Shown piece after piece: positions 1-11,698 of a DNA stretch of 64,000 nucleotides (position 1 is the stretch's first letter; the number at the start of each line of letters is the position of its first letter). Source of the stretch: Notospermus geniculatus. Lineage: Eukaryota; Nemertea; Pilidiophora; Heteronemertea; Lineidae. The notes beneath the pieces are model-generated. The model was not told the DNA's origin. It saw only the letters and a program-made list of their open reading frames with translations, and did no database searches. The stretch is taken from positions 146,050 through 210,049 of the forward strand of contig NMRB01000631.1 of NCBI GenBank assembly GCA_002633025.1, given 5' to 3'. Position numbers and translations under genes: made by a program.

Positions 1-90
1 TTTTTGAAAGGAGGTGGTGTCATTTTTTGTATTTTGTTTTTTTCTGGAGGTGATGTGTGTGGTGTTGAAAGGTAAACAGACTTTTCGGTA

Positions 91-498
91 CTAATGGCCG
101 CTGTACACGATCGATCATTTTCATCAAACTTTTTCATCAATCATTTTGGTCAAATTTTTATGTAAAGTGTCCCGCCATACACTGTCAATCATTTTCATCC
201 AATCTTTCACAAAATGGCATTACAAAACCCGTCCAATTGCATAACCACCATTCATAAAATAATTTTCGTAATCAGAAAACTCTAATTCAGGAGGGTTAAT
301 TGTTCAATAAACATCCATGCCCGCCGTACACGGTCAAATTTTATCAATGAGTTCGTCATTCAAAAATAGGACCGGCTCTATTCCATCAATCTGTGATTGA
401 CGAAAAATATTTCATCAAAATTCCTGCCGTACACGATCAATCTTTTTGGTCAAGTTTATTTCATCCAACTGTGGGGGATCATGTACAGCGGGCATTAG
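91..498. mobile_element. MITE with terminal inverted repeats and repeated internal end-motifs
   Basis: The left end (CTAATGGCCGCTGTACAC) and the reverse complement of the right end (CTAATGCCCGCTGTACAT) match over about 22 bases. This defines a 408-bp non-autonomous inverted-repeat element. Inside it the end motif recurs in direct orientation near 171, 320 and 423 (CCGCCATACACTGTCAAT, CCGCCGTACACGGTCAA, TGCCGTACACGATCAAT), each followed by runs of TCATTTTCATC-type sequence. It therefore looks built from about four degenerate copies of its own end. There is no coding capacity. A target-site duplication is not clear, so the superfamily is not assigned. Confidence 0.7.
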
Positions 499-885
499 GA
501 GCAAGTAAAGAATAATTCTATATAAAGAATGTCATAAGAGCAATGTATTTGGGTTAAGTGCTGGTTACGTGTTAGAAGTCTGTGAATGAAGATGATTTCA
601 TTCACCAACTTTGACCTTTGATATATGAAACTGACATCGATATAAGGAGTGGTGAGATAACAATAGCATCAGCCGCCGGCTGATCATCACTTTAATTTCA
701 ACCACTCTTTGGTATGATTACAATATCAATACGAGATGAATGTTTATTTCAATTCATCAGAACTCGATCGATAAAAAGTGATAGAAACACGATATGTTAC
801 TAAAAAGAGTGTTAAATAGAGCTCAGGTTTGTTTTCCTATCAACAAATGAGATTTCTAACATTTCAAACATGTTGAAGTGGCTCG
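499..885. other. No recognisable feature
   Basis: AT-rich sequence without an open frame, repeat partner or RNA-like fold that I can see. Confidence 0.4.
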
Positions 886-1106
886 CTACGTCAACTCTGG
901 CTCATCGGTAGCTAATAATTGCTGTGTGGTTGTATTTGTCAAAGACATGTTTCTTAGTAGAGCTTGATTTCGAAGAAATGAGGCGACGAGGCGGACACCA
1001 GCCTGAGTGAGGTAATCAGCGGAACCGTTCCTCCGGCACAGCATACATCGTGTGCGGTGACGGCGGGAGCGAGCACTATTCTTGATTATCTCAGGATGGG
1101 CTGACA
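886..1106 (-). CDS. Candidate 3'-terminal coding exon, product unknown
   Basis: On the minus strand an AG acceptor with a moderate pyrimidine tract (CAATCGCTGACAG) precedes an open frame of 73 codons. It enters after two bases of a split codon and ends at TAG (886-888). The peptide is basic near its start (ARSRRHRTRCMLCRRNG), has a C-x2-C pair, and ends in an acidic tail (DEPELT). Third codon positions are richer in C/G than the surrounding AT-rich DNA, which favours real coding. I do not recognise the family. No upstream exon to the right could be linked, so it could also be a chance frame. Confidence 0.35.
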
Positions 1107-1560
1107 CTGTCAGCGATTGAAATATAATGTTTGGTTTGTTGGTGATATCTGCGAATTATAAATGGGATGAGAAAAAGATTCAGAATTGCTTCTATTCATA
1201 GAAATACGCTTCCCGACAGAATATGAAGATTGATTATGATGTTTACGTCCGAAATGCCTGCATCCATCGTCAAATGAAGAACTTAACTCACTACCTCAAT
1301 AGGTGTCACTAGTGGTTAAATCTATTAAACTGAAAGGGACATTCATGTCCTGATCAATTTCCCACACAATAGGCATCCATTGCATAGGACCTGATTACTG
1401 TGTGCTGCCCTCTATCACAGTTATGATCCCCATTGGAAGGGATGAAAAGCCCATAAGAAGCCCTCAAATTCAAAAATGCTGCTTCGATGATAAATTTTCA
1501 GATTTCTAAAAAGCCCCTTTTTCATTCGCATCGAATCGTAAAGAAACATGCATTCTGGAC
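1107..1560. other. No recognisable feature
   Basis: Would be intron or intergenic sequence if the 886-1106 exon is real. Nothing supported was found. Confidence 0.35.
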
Positions 1561-1750
1561 CTTAACCCTCCCAACGTCCGGCTCAATCTTTACACACTGT
1601 ATATCAGAGGGCCCACGATAGGTTGTTCTGCTGGTAGGCCTACACGTAGAATGTAAGTCTATCTGTGTCAGAGTGTGAATGCCGCATGTCGTGGCCCCAT
1701 CATCCTACATATGCACGACAACTCTACAGCGGACGTGAGGAGGACAAATA
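1561..1750. repeat. Dispersed repeat, copy 1 (partner at 20393-20597)
   Basis: Blocks shared in the same order with 20393-20597 include CTTTACACA-TGTA, CACGATA-GTTGT, GGCC-ACACGTAG, TGTCGTGG and GCACGACAACTCTACAGCGG, with AGGAGG-CAAA at the end. The copies are roughly 70-75% alike by eye with small indels. No ends or coding were found. It may be an old mobile element, or less likely a conserved non-coding piece. Confidence 0.6.
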
Positions 1751-4700
1751 CATTGTACGTAGATCTATATGCTTCAGCTAGGCTGCAAGTCTAGGGTATG
1801 AGAAACACGGTTCCATTTAGGCATGAAATACCATCAGACAAAAGTGCTCCTATAAATCCTCGATATCATATCGGTTTCTGCATGGAAAATCTGCTGGATA
1901 AGACACGAGGGACTCGAGACAATACTTGTATAAGGACAAGTTAGTAACAAGTCAAAGCAATGAAACGATATCTCAAAATCCAGCCCTGGAAAATTCGATG
2001 GATGACATGCAGTGGAACCTCCTTTTTGGAACATTTACCAGAACACTTCCCTCTCTCATTGACATGGAAGTTCAATCCCCTGCTGTTCGGTATTGCTGCT
2101 TCACCTTCACCTCTGTTATAAGGACACCTCTTAATTACTGATAACATCTGTCAGTTCCAAGACTAACCTTTACAGGGAGGTTCGACTGTCATATTGTGTG
2201 ATGTGATAGTGAGACGAAGTCAGTTATCGATGTAATGGACATGATACGTAGATGACACATGTTCCATATATCAATGAACGAGGAGGAGGAGTAGCAGTGT
2301 GTGATTTTGCCATATGGTGGTGCCACTTGTCATCGTTAGCCGAACTTGAAGTGGATAGAAAGAAATTGGTAGTTTGAAAGAGGCTGAAGATATCAAGGCG
2401 GATTGGGCAGTGTAACATACAAACATAGCTGCTGTAGTTTGTAGCAAAATGACTGCTGGACTCGGTGACAAATAAGGCTAGCAGCAAACGTAATTGAACA
2501 GTACCCTGGATTCGATTAACGGGACAACTTAGATGGGAAAATCATTACACCAGGAGGGAGAGTTCCACCAGTAGCGCACGTACTATGCATTTGAGTACAG
2601 GTAACCCCCCACCTCGGAGGTTCCACTGACTCGCTTCCTGAAGTGAGAGTTGCAGCTACAACATTTAAGATTATACTAGTAGTACCGATGGGCACAGTAC
2701 ATTTTCAAACATCAGGTATCGTATGAAGACTGTCCCCAAATTTCATATAGGCCTAAGCATATTTGAACGAAAGAAAGGGAAAAAATATCAAAAACAAAGA
2801 AATATCTCATTTACTTCAGTCAGTTGCTTTTTAATGTTCATTGTATACCTTAAAATTGTATGTCATGATATGGCCTTGGGGGTGCTACACATCTTTTTTA
2901 TTCATTTTTATACTTCAAATTATACCTCACGATGTGGCTTTGGGGATGATGCACATTTTGAACAACGTGCTGCCCCTGAATGTCATTCTCATAAATATGG
3001 TAGTCAGGAACATTTAGGCTATATCTTAAGTTTTCTTTTTCACCAAGTCATGCAAAAATGTAAGTAGAGAACCGGGGGCAGTAATTTTACAGAGGAAATG
3101 ATTTACTAGGTATTGCTATTGTCCTTTTCATTTGATACATGTATAGGTTGTTCATCATGACCTTTACAGTCGCTTACAGCAATGAGAAATTGTAACGAAA
3201 GATGACCAATTGTAGGCAGAGGCTTTCACGCGTGGTGAAAAAGTCTTGATTTGCTTTGAATAACAGAAGAATAAAACATTTATCTACAATATCAGGTTAA
3301 TTAAACGGAATATTATCTGACGGATGCACGCGGAAATACTGTTGAAACTGCACATTATATGCACCTAGCAATAAAACAATGATCATGATGATGTCAAACA
3401 AGAATTCGTCTCTAGGTATTCTAGAAAATCGATTACCGAACGGACGTAATCCTCTTCTACGAGAATTTTTCCATCCCTTGGACAATGTCTCTTCAACAAC
3501 TATAGTTCCTACTGCTGCTTGATCCCATACCCCCACCCCGCCCCGTGTGGTTTATTAAAACAGATATGGATGGTCAAAACAAAACCCAATATTTAAACTA
3601 GCCATTGCGAGGTCTTTCAGAAAGTAGACAAAATTTGTATCACCAAATCTGAAACACAATAATTAAATGACTTTCCTTTCCCGTGTCGTTTACACTTTGC
3701 TCTTCTAAAACATGAACAAAATCATGAATATACGTAGGTGACAGGATTTATCGATATCTAAGGGAATAAAGTGTCAATTCTTCAAACCACCCCCATAAGC
3801 ATATTATTATAAGCTGATCTCCTTAGCTTCCCCTTCCATAGTATTAGCCCATTGAAGAGCACTTCGCTTTTGACGTGTTCAAAGAATTCAAAACATTTTT
3901 GTCCTACACCTATTCTTCATCTACATGTACCTGAGGCGACTGATGTTGGATCAAATAGTGAAGACGCTCGGGATCGCAAGCTGTCCATGTTGCACCGGGA
4001 AGCACTAATATCAGCAGTGCTTGGCGTTGCGAATTCGATTCCTTTCACCAAGTGTGGATACGATAGGCAGACATGCAGCAATAAATCGCCAAATTATATG
4101 ATCAAGCACTTAATCAAATACCTCAATTGGCGCTCTGATCAAAATTATTATAGCAATGCTTAAAGTACGCCTCGTTCTCTTTTCATTGTGCCAAGATGGG
4201 ACTCAAAGAAAGATTGATGAGACAATAAATATAAATACCCGGAAGTGAAAGATTCGCACAATTCTTCCAAACGGAAGAGAACGAAAATGGTAATCGCCAG
4301 GCGTGTTCATTTTTTACTTGATTTTAGCTTTTACAGACCCATTTGCAGAAGTTACATGTAGCATGATGCTTCTTTGTCATTTGCTAATGGGGCTAGAAAC
4401 TTGTACATGTTTACCGTATTGATAATTGAACAATGATGTGTTTTGGACGAAGTTTCGGATTTTTGGAGAAAAAAAAATCTAATTTCCCCGACTGATGATT
4501 CTCTCCAAAAATCCAAGCTCTACGAGAAGACAGGAATTACTAGTATTGATAATCTATCATACATATCAGAATATAAAGTGGTAAGTTTATCGAGCGTGTA
4601 TTGGCAGAAACATGAGTCAAGTTAACAATGTAAAGACAATTAAAACAAGCACCCACCTTTTTTCCAAACTTCTTGAAAGCGGACATAGCGATTTAAATAG

Positions 4701-5415
4701 GCCAAAGTCGAGAAACATGCAAAAGATCAGACGGCTCTCATGACAAACTGTAGCTGATAGGTTAAACGAATGTTAAATATTGCCGACGTAACGTTGTTGT
4801 GTAACGCTCCTGTTGTATCGACTGGCAAGTGTACACTGACTGATTAACAAATGCTTCTGTTGACACGGGCATGCGCACTGATATGACAGTAGTTGCTTTG
4901 CTGCTGAGGAGAGCACGGTGATTGCAGCAATGACTAACGACTTTCAAGGTGATGTGCGTAGGGTAATGATACGTTGGAGTGGAGATTGTTGGCTTTAATT
5001 AAATGTACATGTATATTACTAGTACTGGCTTTCCTGTTATTGTTTTTTTCTTCTTCGCCTTTCTCTGTAACGCGTATGTGTGGGAATGTAGGAGCAAAGG
5101 CTGTACATGTGTCTATGTGTCATTGTTTGTGGGTTCTAAAAGCGGGTACAGAATTCTTTATGAAATATAGGGGTTATATCATTAGTGCAATATTCGCAGA
5201 CACACAAAACTCGCTGTTAATTGTAATGTCAAAGATACTTGGCTTTGCTACTGGATCTAGCTTCTAAAAATTATCATGTCAAAAGCGTCAGTGTAAGGCC
5301 GAATGTATCACAGCCAGTTCTGTGGTCAGCAATGCCGACAATCACCAACGGGAGAAGCTGGGTTCCTGCTTGACCTTACAAACTGCGATTTTGCTGTAAT
5401 TTACCGTCATATACA
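1751..5415. other. Mostly featureless intergenic DNA with one degenerate tandem repeat
   Basis: Short open frames here (the longest is 114 codons at 2723-3067 +) show no motif or splice context that supports them. Around 2850-2985 two units about 76 bp apart resemble each other (ATATGGCCTTGGGGGTGCT and ATGTGGCTTTGGGGATGAT), a degenerate two-unit repeat. A minus-strand frame at 3297-3536 holds one hydrophobic stretch but nothing else to support it. Confidence 0.4.
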
Positions 5416-5819
5416 TACATGTACACTGTAAATCTTCAACTGTAACACTTTTAAACAAAATACACGTGGATTTTGTGTACATTGTAAATGTGTTACGAAA
5501 ATAAACACATAAACGCCACAAAAACACATAGATTAAAAACACATCTAACGCCTAATGGTACGTTTATAAACATCTGATGTGTTTTATTGGATATGAAATA
5601 GATGTGTTTTATTGGTGTGTTTTTAGATGTGTTTTATTGGTGTGTTTTTGGGCTGTGGCTGTTTTAAAACCCAACACTTGCGACATGTTTTAGTTGGCGT
5701 TTATGTGTTTATTTTCGTAACACATGTCACAATGTACACAAAATCCACGTGCATTTTGTTTAAAACGCCTGATATGTGTTTTAAAAGTGTTACAGTTGAA
5801 GATTTACAGTGTACATGTA
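5416..5819. mobile_element. Foldback element with about 120-bp arms
   Basis: TACATGTACACTGTAAATC at 5416 is mirrored by its reverse complement ending at 5819. The arms continue with few mismatches through CTTCAACTGTAACACTTTTAAA, ACAAAATACACGTGGATTTTG and GTTACGAAAATAAACAC. The centre contains direct repeats of ATGTGTTTTATTGGTGTG (5598-5650). Short peptides in the two arms are mirror translations of each other and are not genes. The structure is a palindromic, non-autonomous DNA transposon or foldback element. Confidence 0.75.
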
Positions 5820-6076
5820 CGCCAGTTTATCTATTAACATTTTGGGAGGGGAATACAAGGGTTGGGTGACACGTTGTGGGGCATTGTAGATGGACAAGGA
5901 TTATTTTTCAGACGTGAACAAAATAACACAGCTTATCACAACTTCTCATTTTTATTTCCGGATAGAGACCATCTTTTCATTCGACATATTGAAATGTTTG
6001 TGTTCCCTTTTTTGCAGTCGGACTTTACCTGAAGTCTGACAAACTCGTCCCCAGTGGGTTTACGTTCCTACAACAC

Positions 6077-6367
6077 CACTGGAAAGGGCTGACGACTTCA
6101 GGAATACTGCGCATGCGCGATATACTATTTTATGAGGCGAATCACACTGAGCTGGCACCCGCGGCATGATGTTCCCAACTAAACTATTCGTTTGAAATTG
6201 CTCTAATACTCAAACAACTTCGTGTTTTGGGTGTATTATATGACTCTTTAGACATATATGATATTTTTCAGTCATCGAACAACGAAATATTGTGGGAAAT
6301 AGACATTTTGGCACGCTGCCAGCGGTTGACCAGAAATTTTGGTCAGGTCGCAGCCCTTTCCAGAGAT
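6077..6367. mobile_element. Possible short inverted-repeat element
   Basis: CTGGAAAGGGCTGACGAC (from 6080) and GTCGCAGCCCTTTCCAG (ending near 6363) are inverted matches over about 17 bases, enclosing about 290 bp without coding. The arms are short and no target-site duplication is evident, so this is only a possible MITE. Confidence 0.35.
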
Positions 6368-8670
6368 ATCCTCGGATGAGGTAGATCTGGGTACGAGATT
6401 GGAAGTCTGATTTTAAATCGCAGCATCAACTTCCGGTTAACAATTTTAGCAAAAGTTTGATTTTAACATGGTTGCATAAGCTGTACATTATCATACTAGA
6501 ATTCACATGATATAAAACCGAAAAGTTTCAGACAAGGAAAATAAAAACAACAATCTCATCAACACAAATCTTTATTCAACTGCGGTTTTTTGTCACATTT
6601 CGGAATATTTATAGATTCTATGGCAATGCTGACATAAAATACTCAAACTGATAGCTTCGGGATAAGAATAAAAATGCGAATGCAGTAAAATGTATGTCTC
6701 ACAAGGACAGGATCGAGAAAAAGCTTCCTTAGCAACGGCGAGATTTCCCATTGTCATACCCACTAAATGACGTCATCACCAGAAAGATATCTAAAAATAG
6801 GCATCGGGTGTTTTCCCGAAGGTCGCGAAAATTAAATATGGATTGTTTAGCCCGGAAATAGGTAACCGTCTACGATTTGTAATGTGAAAAAGTCATTCAG
6901 CAAACATTTCGTTCTGACTACAAGTATTGGGATTTCCATTTGTAATAATAGGTTTATCGATTAATTCACTGTCTGATGTTTATTCAGCCTGGGTAAGCCC
7001 CTATCAAATGTTGATGAAGCGGAGGAGGATCCCAATAATGTCAAGGCAAACGGATTTGGGTTAGTTGAGGGTGCCCAAGAAAACCCCAATCGATGAAAAC
7101 TACTGTGGTTCTATGGACGACAGAAGCAGAAAAAAACTACAACCAGGGAAATTAAATCTGTTTTGACTCTGAGGTCTAGCAAGGGGAATAGCCGACGCGA
7201 CCGTAAGCATCTCAGAATTTGTTCGAAGCTACCTGACCATCATTGACCATTTCAGCAACAACAACACATTCTCCTCTAACAAGAGGTAGAGAAGTGCAGA
7301 CAACTGACTTGTCATTTTCAATCATTTCCAAAAAGCACTCCCCACACGATACGTCTTACTTGGTTGGGATTTCTGGAAAATTCTCGCAGTATCAATAAAA
7401 AGTGCTTCCCATCATCGTGCTTCACGATCTCCAGAAAAGCTCCCTGAGGAACTCAGGCAGCAGCACCTTTAGCGCTTCACTATCTCCCTTCAGACCAGCT
7501 CGATCCTCTTACCAGAAATGAGCCTTTTACCTGGTAAATTGATAGACATCATCACTTCCTTTCTTACCAAATCCTGTCAATAAAAGTGAGCCCTACCTGA
7601 TAAACACCACCATGGCGAGTGTGCTCCCGGGTACCCTCACCGTACCTCGGCACACGTTTAGGCTGTTCCCGAACATTCAGCGAATCGATGACGTCAACCA
7701 ATTTCTGCATCCTGTATGTAGATCTATTTTCGTTAGTCGCTATTAACTGATTAATGATTATTTTCCTCTCTACATGTGGGTTGCAACAGTTGGTGATCTT
7801 TTAAACACCTTCTTAGACGATGAATGGTGAGTGAAAAAAGCTGATATTCTCGACGTAGAAAATCCCTTTTTCCCATGCTGACAAAACTACAATCAGGCGA
7901 TGTCGTCAGCGCACACAATACTCCTCCTGAACACTATGCCAGAAAAACACCAAGTGTCAGCGACTGCAGTCGTTTCCAGAAACCCATTATGCTGTACGGC
8001 ACAGTGGACATTATTACCACAGAACTCAGGATTCAGGTGTCAAACAGACGGTGACAAAAGTACACGAGAGCATCCTTCGCCCGCCGAGGAAATGAGAATC
8101 TATGATATGCACTCCACAATGGACAGACTATTGTGCGACTGTACTTCCTGTATTGGACAGACAACTGTATGATTCATAGGATGCACTTGGACAGTCCCAG
8201 GGTCTGCCAGGTGGACATCTGTCCGTAGAACCTACATTTCGCACCGGGAGATTGTCAGCAGACAAAACAGGCGTGTCTCAATACAGAGTGTAGAAAAATA
8301 TTCCGTTGTTGCGAAGAATGATCGGGATGGATTTCTTGTCATCGATCACGCGATAATCAGTAAACATGCAGTACACTTAAAAAATGACAGACGGGACATT
8401 GTGTTTTGCATGCTGGATATAATCAACCTTCACAGACAGAGAAGCAGAAAGCTGGCTACGGAAGAGACAAGTAGGCATACTAATCAGGGAACGACAAAAA
8501 GCTTATAGAAATCTTCACAACTTGTCTTCGAAAGTGTCCTGTTGGTGCACACGTATCAAGACTATGCAGAATGGCCACACTGATTGGAGCACGGAATTAA
8601 AAAAAGACGCTAGATTCGTCCATAATGATAGGACTAATGTTGTATGCGAGTTTTGCGTCACCCTGTAGTC
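6368..8670. other. No supported gene; short unsupported frames only
   Basis: A 90-codon frame at 7900-8172 (+) has no recognisable motif or splice context. The region otherwise contains mixed AT-rich DNA without repeat partners elsewhere in the window. Confidence 0.35.
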
Positions 8671-8788
8671 CGCCCACCTCGGGCATCCTCCCACAGCAGG
8701 GGTTTTTACCTCGCTCCTCTTCATCCGCTCACACGTATGAAGAGGAACGAGACCAAAGACCTGCTGTGGGAAGATGACCTCGGGAGGC
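8671..8788. repeat. Dispersed inverted-repeat fragment, copy 1
   Basis: CATCCTCCCACAGCAGG (8684-8700) is mirrored by CCTGCTGTGGGAAGATG (8760-8776), and a smaller hairpin CCTCTTCAT...ATGAAGAGG lies inside. The left arm, about 52 bp (CATCCTCCC...CGCTCACAC), occurs again on the opposite strand at 32733-32785 with only a few differences. This makes it a fragment of a dispersed repeat. The translated frame across both copies is similar, but only because the DNA is. Confidence 0.6.
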
Positions 8789-10511
8789 ATCTGTGCCAGC
8801 CCCGCAGGTCGGGGATTCAGCCTTACGACTGTGCTCGTATAATTTCTAAGACTGATAAAACAAAGTTGACTTTTAAAATCTCTGAGTCCTTCTTTCTATC
8901 CAAGTCCAGTCGAACCCGACACCGATGAACAAGGGAACATCAAAACACAACATATTGCCGGAACCGTACTTGGAGTTGCGGAATTTTGGTCCAGGGAAAA
9001 AGCATTGTGTTTCACAGGTCGGCGCTAGGCGGCGTTATGGACGCACCAACCTGTGTCCGCACGAGCCGCATCACGCCGAATTTGGCGTAAAAAGTAATAC
9101 GCGGACACATCACCGCCTCAACTCGGTAATCACGTGATCTACTACGCCACGAAAGTAAATCCTAAGAAAATAGCGATATGAGGCTTATTTCTTGCAGACT
9201 TTGCCAATAATTGACGGATTTGTCAATTCTGATGAGAAATTGTCACAGACATGACATTGTTGAGAAGAAAAGGATGCTATTTGGGTTTTCACCTCGGCAG
9301 CTAACTGTCACTGTGCTGTTTACAGTGTAAACGTATGTGACGACGCACCAACTAGCTGCCAGTGGCTAACATGACATGTACAGCATATCTCACACAAAAT
9401 AGGCCTATGTATGTCATAATCATGACGGATAATGCGATGCCCACTAGGTAGGCCTAGGCCTATTTGACGAGATTTTGCAATTTATAAACCCGAAGCGAGG
9501 AATTCCCGCCATCTTGAAAATGCAACAAGTAGTCCCAAAATTTCCCATGACGCGTTGCGCGCGCGGTGACAGGTCAGTGCGAGGTAGGAGCGCTACCTGT
9601 CGTGACAATGGGGAAAAAGTACATGTTTGGAGATCACTGCTGCAGAACGCCTGATCACCACCCCCTGATCGGTTCGCAGGCAAAAAATAGCATATAAAGG
9701 GTTAAAATGTGGATAGGGCCAATGTGTTTGGAACAAGGAAAGTAGAAAATTCACGCATTTGCCCAACATAAACATGTTGGCATCTCTGGTCCACTGTTAG
9801 CTTGATTCAGTCCACATAGAACAGCTGAGTCAACAGACGAAGACCACAACGGATTATGATCATATGTACACAAACATATAAGTATGCCGAGTGCAACTTA
9901 TCCATCAGGGCCGAAGCCAAAGCATTACTGGCCTTGTAAGTATGGAACTGAGGCCACCTGAAGCTAATCGTGTCCGTCACTTAGATGGGGTCTTTTACTT
10001 GTCTTTGCAAATGCACTAGGTATAAGGCATCGCAGCTCACTGTCCCACGCGATGGGCTGAAGAGCGCGGGATGATTAACCCAATATGACCCCACCCGGAA
10101 CCTGCAGCTTGCTGAGCATGCTAAGCGAACATGATAACAACTAGGCTAGCAAGGCTCCTCATACACATTAAGTATTCCCTTGTATTCTCTTTCTCTGGTC
10201 CTGTAAATCCCACATTGTCTCCATCTCTAGGAACGCTGCTGAACAAAATGTTGCTAAGCAGCAATACAACGCACAGTCGACTCATTGGCAACCGATGGGC
10301 AGTAGATATTGGATGCAGGAGAGTTAGTGAGAATTCTGCAACAAAGATGTCGTGACACTGCAGCCGATAGGAATGACGAAGAGGTGAAACCATCGTAAAA
10401 TTAAAAGGTTTACATGTAGCATGACTGGAAAAAATGAGCGACGTCACATACTCTCGTTTCCACATAACATTACGAGTTTAGGCTAAGTGAGCCACTGGCA
10501 AGTAAGAGGCA
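8789..10511. other. No supported gene
   Basis: GC-richer, CpG-containing patches occur around 9020-9130 and 9490-9600 (GACGCGTTGCGCGCGCGG). TAGGCCTAGGCCTA lies near 9447. These could be promoter-like, but no exon could be connected to them. Confidence 0.3.
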
Positions 10512-11127
10512 NNNNNNNNNNNNNNNNNNNNNNNNNNNNNNNNNNNNNNNNNNNNNNNNNNNNNNNNNNNNNNNNNNNNNNNNNNNNNNNNNNNNNNNNN
10601 NNNNNNNNNNNNNNNNNNNNNNNNNNNNNNNNNNNNNNNNNNNNNNNNNNNNNNNNNNNNNNNNNNNNNNNNNNNNNNNNNNNNNNNNNNNNNNNNNNNN
10701 NNNNNNNNNNNNNNNNNNNNNNNNNNNNNNNNNNNNNNNNNNNNNNNNNNNNNNNNNNNNNNNNNNNNNNNNNNNNNNNNNNNNNNNNNNNNNNNNNNNN
10801 NNNNNNNNNNNNNNNNNNNNNNNNNNNNNNNNNNNNNNNNNNNNNNNNNNNNNNNNNNNNNNNNNNNNNNNNNNNNNNNNNNNNNNNNNNNNNNNNNNNN
10901 NNNNNNNNNNNNNNNNNNNNNNNNNNNNNNNNNNNNNNNNNNNNNNNNNNNNNNNNNNNNNNNNNNNNNNNNNNNNNNNNNNNNNNNNNNNNNNNNNNNN
11001 NNNNNNNNNNNNNNNNNNNNNNNNNNNNNNNNNNNNNNNNNNNNNNNNNNNNNNNNNNNNNNNNNNNNNNNNNNNNNNNNNNNNNNNNNNNNNNNNNNNN
11101 NNNNNNNNNNNNNNNNNNNNNNNNNNN
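10512..11127. other. Assembly gap (616 N)
   Basis: A run of N. Open frames called through it are artefacts. Its right flank is a minisatellite, so the gap probably lies in tandemly repeated DNA. Confidence 0.98.
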
Positions 11128-11200
11128 GTCACTGTTTCCCGCCACTGCCCCGTCACTCACTGTTCCCGCCACTGCCCCGTCACTGTTGCCCGCCGGTTGA
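11128..11200. repeat. Minisatellite at gap edge
   Basis: Three partial units of a 23-28-bp repeat with the core CCCGCCACTGCCCCGTCACT abut the N run directly. They continue to CCCGCCGGTTG, where the array ends. The array probably continues into the unsequenced gap. Confidence 0.8.
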
Positions 11201-11212
11201 GGAATTATTGGA

Positions 11213-11698
11213 CTTTGAGTTTTCGTTTTGGCCACCTGGTGGCCAAGCAAAGAATCAATTTGGACTGAAACTTGGTGTCACAGTTATCTGACATAGGTGT
11301 TTGAATGTACCACGTGTTTGATCAATAGGATCAGCAGTTTCGAAACGTGCCACCACATGGGATGGCAAGATCTTCAACTATGACCTTGATTATGATAAGT
11401 AGGTCAAATCACAAACCCGTTACACATGTTATGTATCCTCATTAGATACAGATATGATAAAAAATGTCATTAGTTCAGGAGTTACTGCACTTCTTGTGTT
11501 TTTGGTTTTGTCCACCTGGTGGCCAAGCCAAGAATCGAATCGGACCGAAACTTGGTGTCATAGGCCATCTAACCTAGGAGTACAAATGTACCAAGTGTGA
11601 GATCAATAGCCCCAGCGGTTACGAAACGTGCCCTGCTAACGGACGACGACGACGGACGCTGCCACCACGATAACAGCTCAACCCAGGTGAGCTAAAAA
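11213..11698 (+). repeat. Dispersed SINE-like repeat with duplicated CCACCTGGTGGCCA module, copy 1
   Basis: Two related half-units begin with TTTTGGCCACCTGGTGGCC (11219) and TTTGTCCACCTGGTGGCC (11511). The 3' end reads ACGGACGACGACGACGGACG, then a GCTCA...TGAGC hairpin and AAAAA. A second copy lies at 51947-52374. The fixed 3' hairpin plus short A-tail suggests retroposition. From memory, similar GACGACGACGGACGC...GTGAGCTAAAAA repeats are frequent in marine invertebrate genomes. No protein is encoded. Confidence 0.75.

Noticed and set aside
10470-11250. Three 228-255-codon frames on both strands
   Set aside because: They run through the 616-N gap and consist almost entirely of unknown residues.
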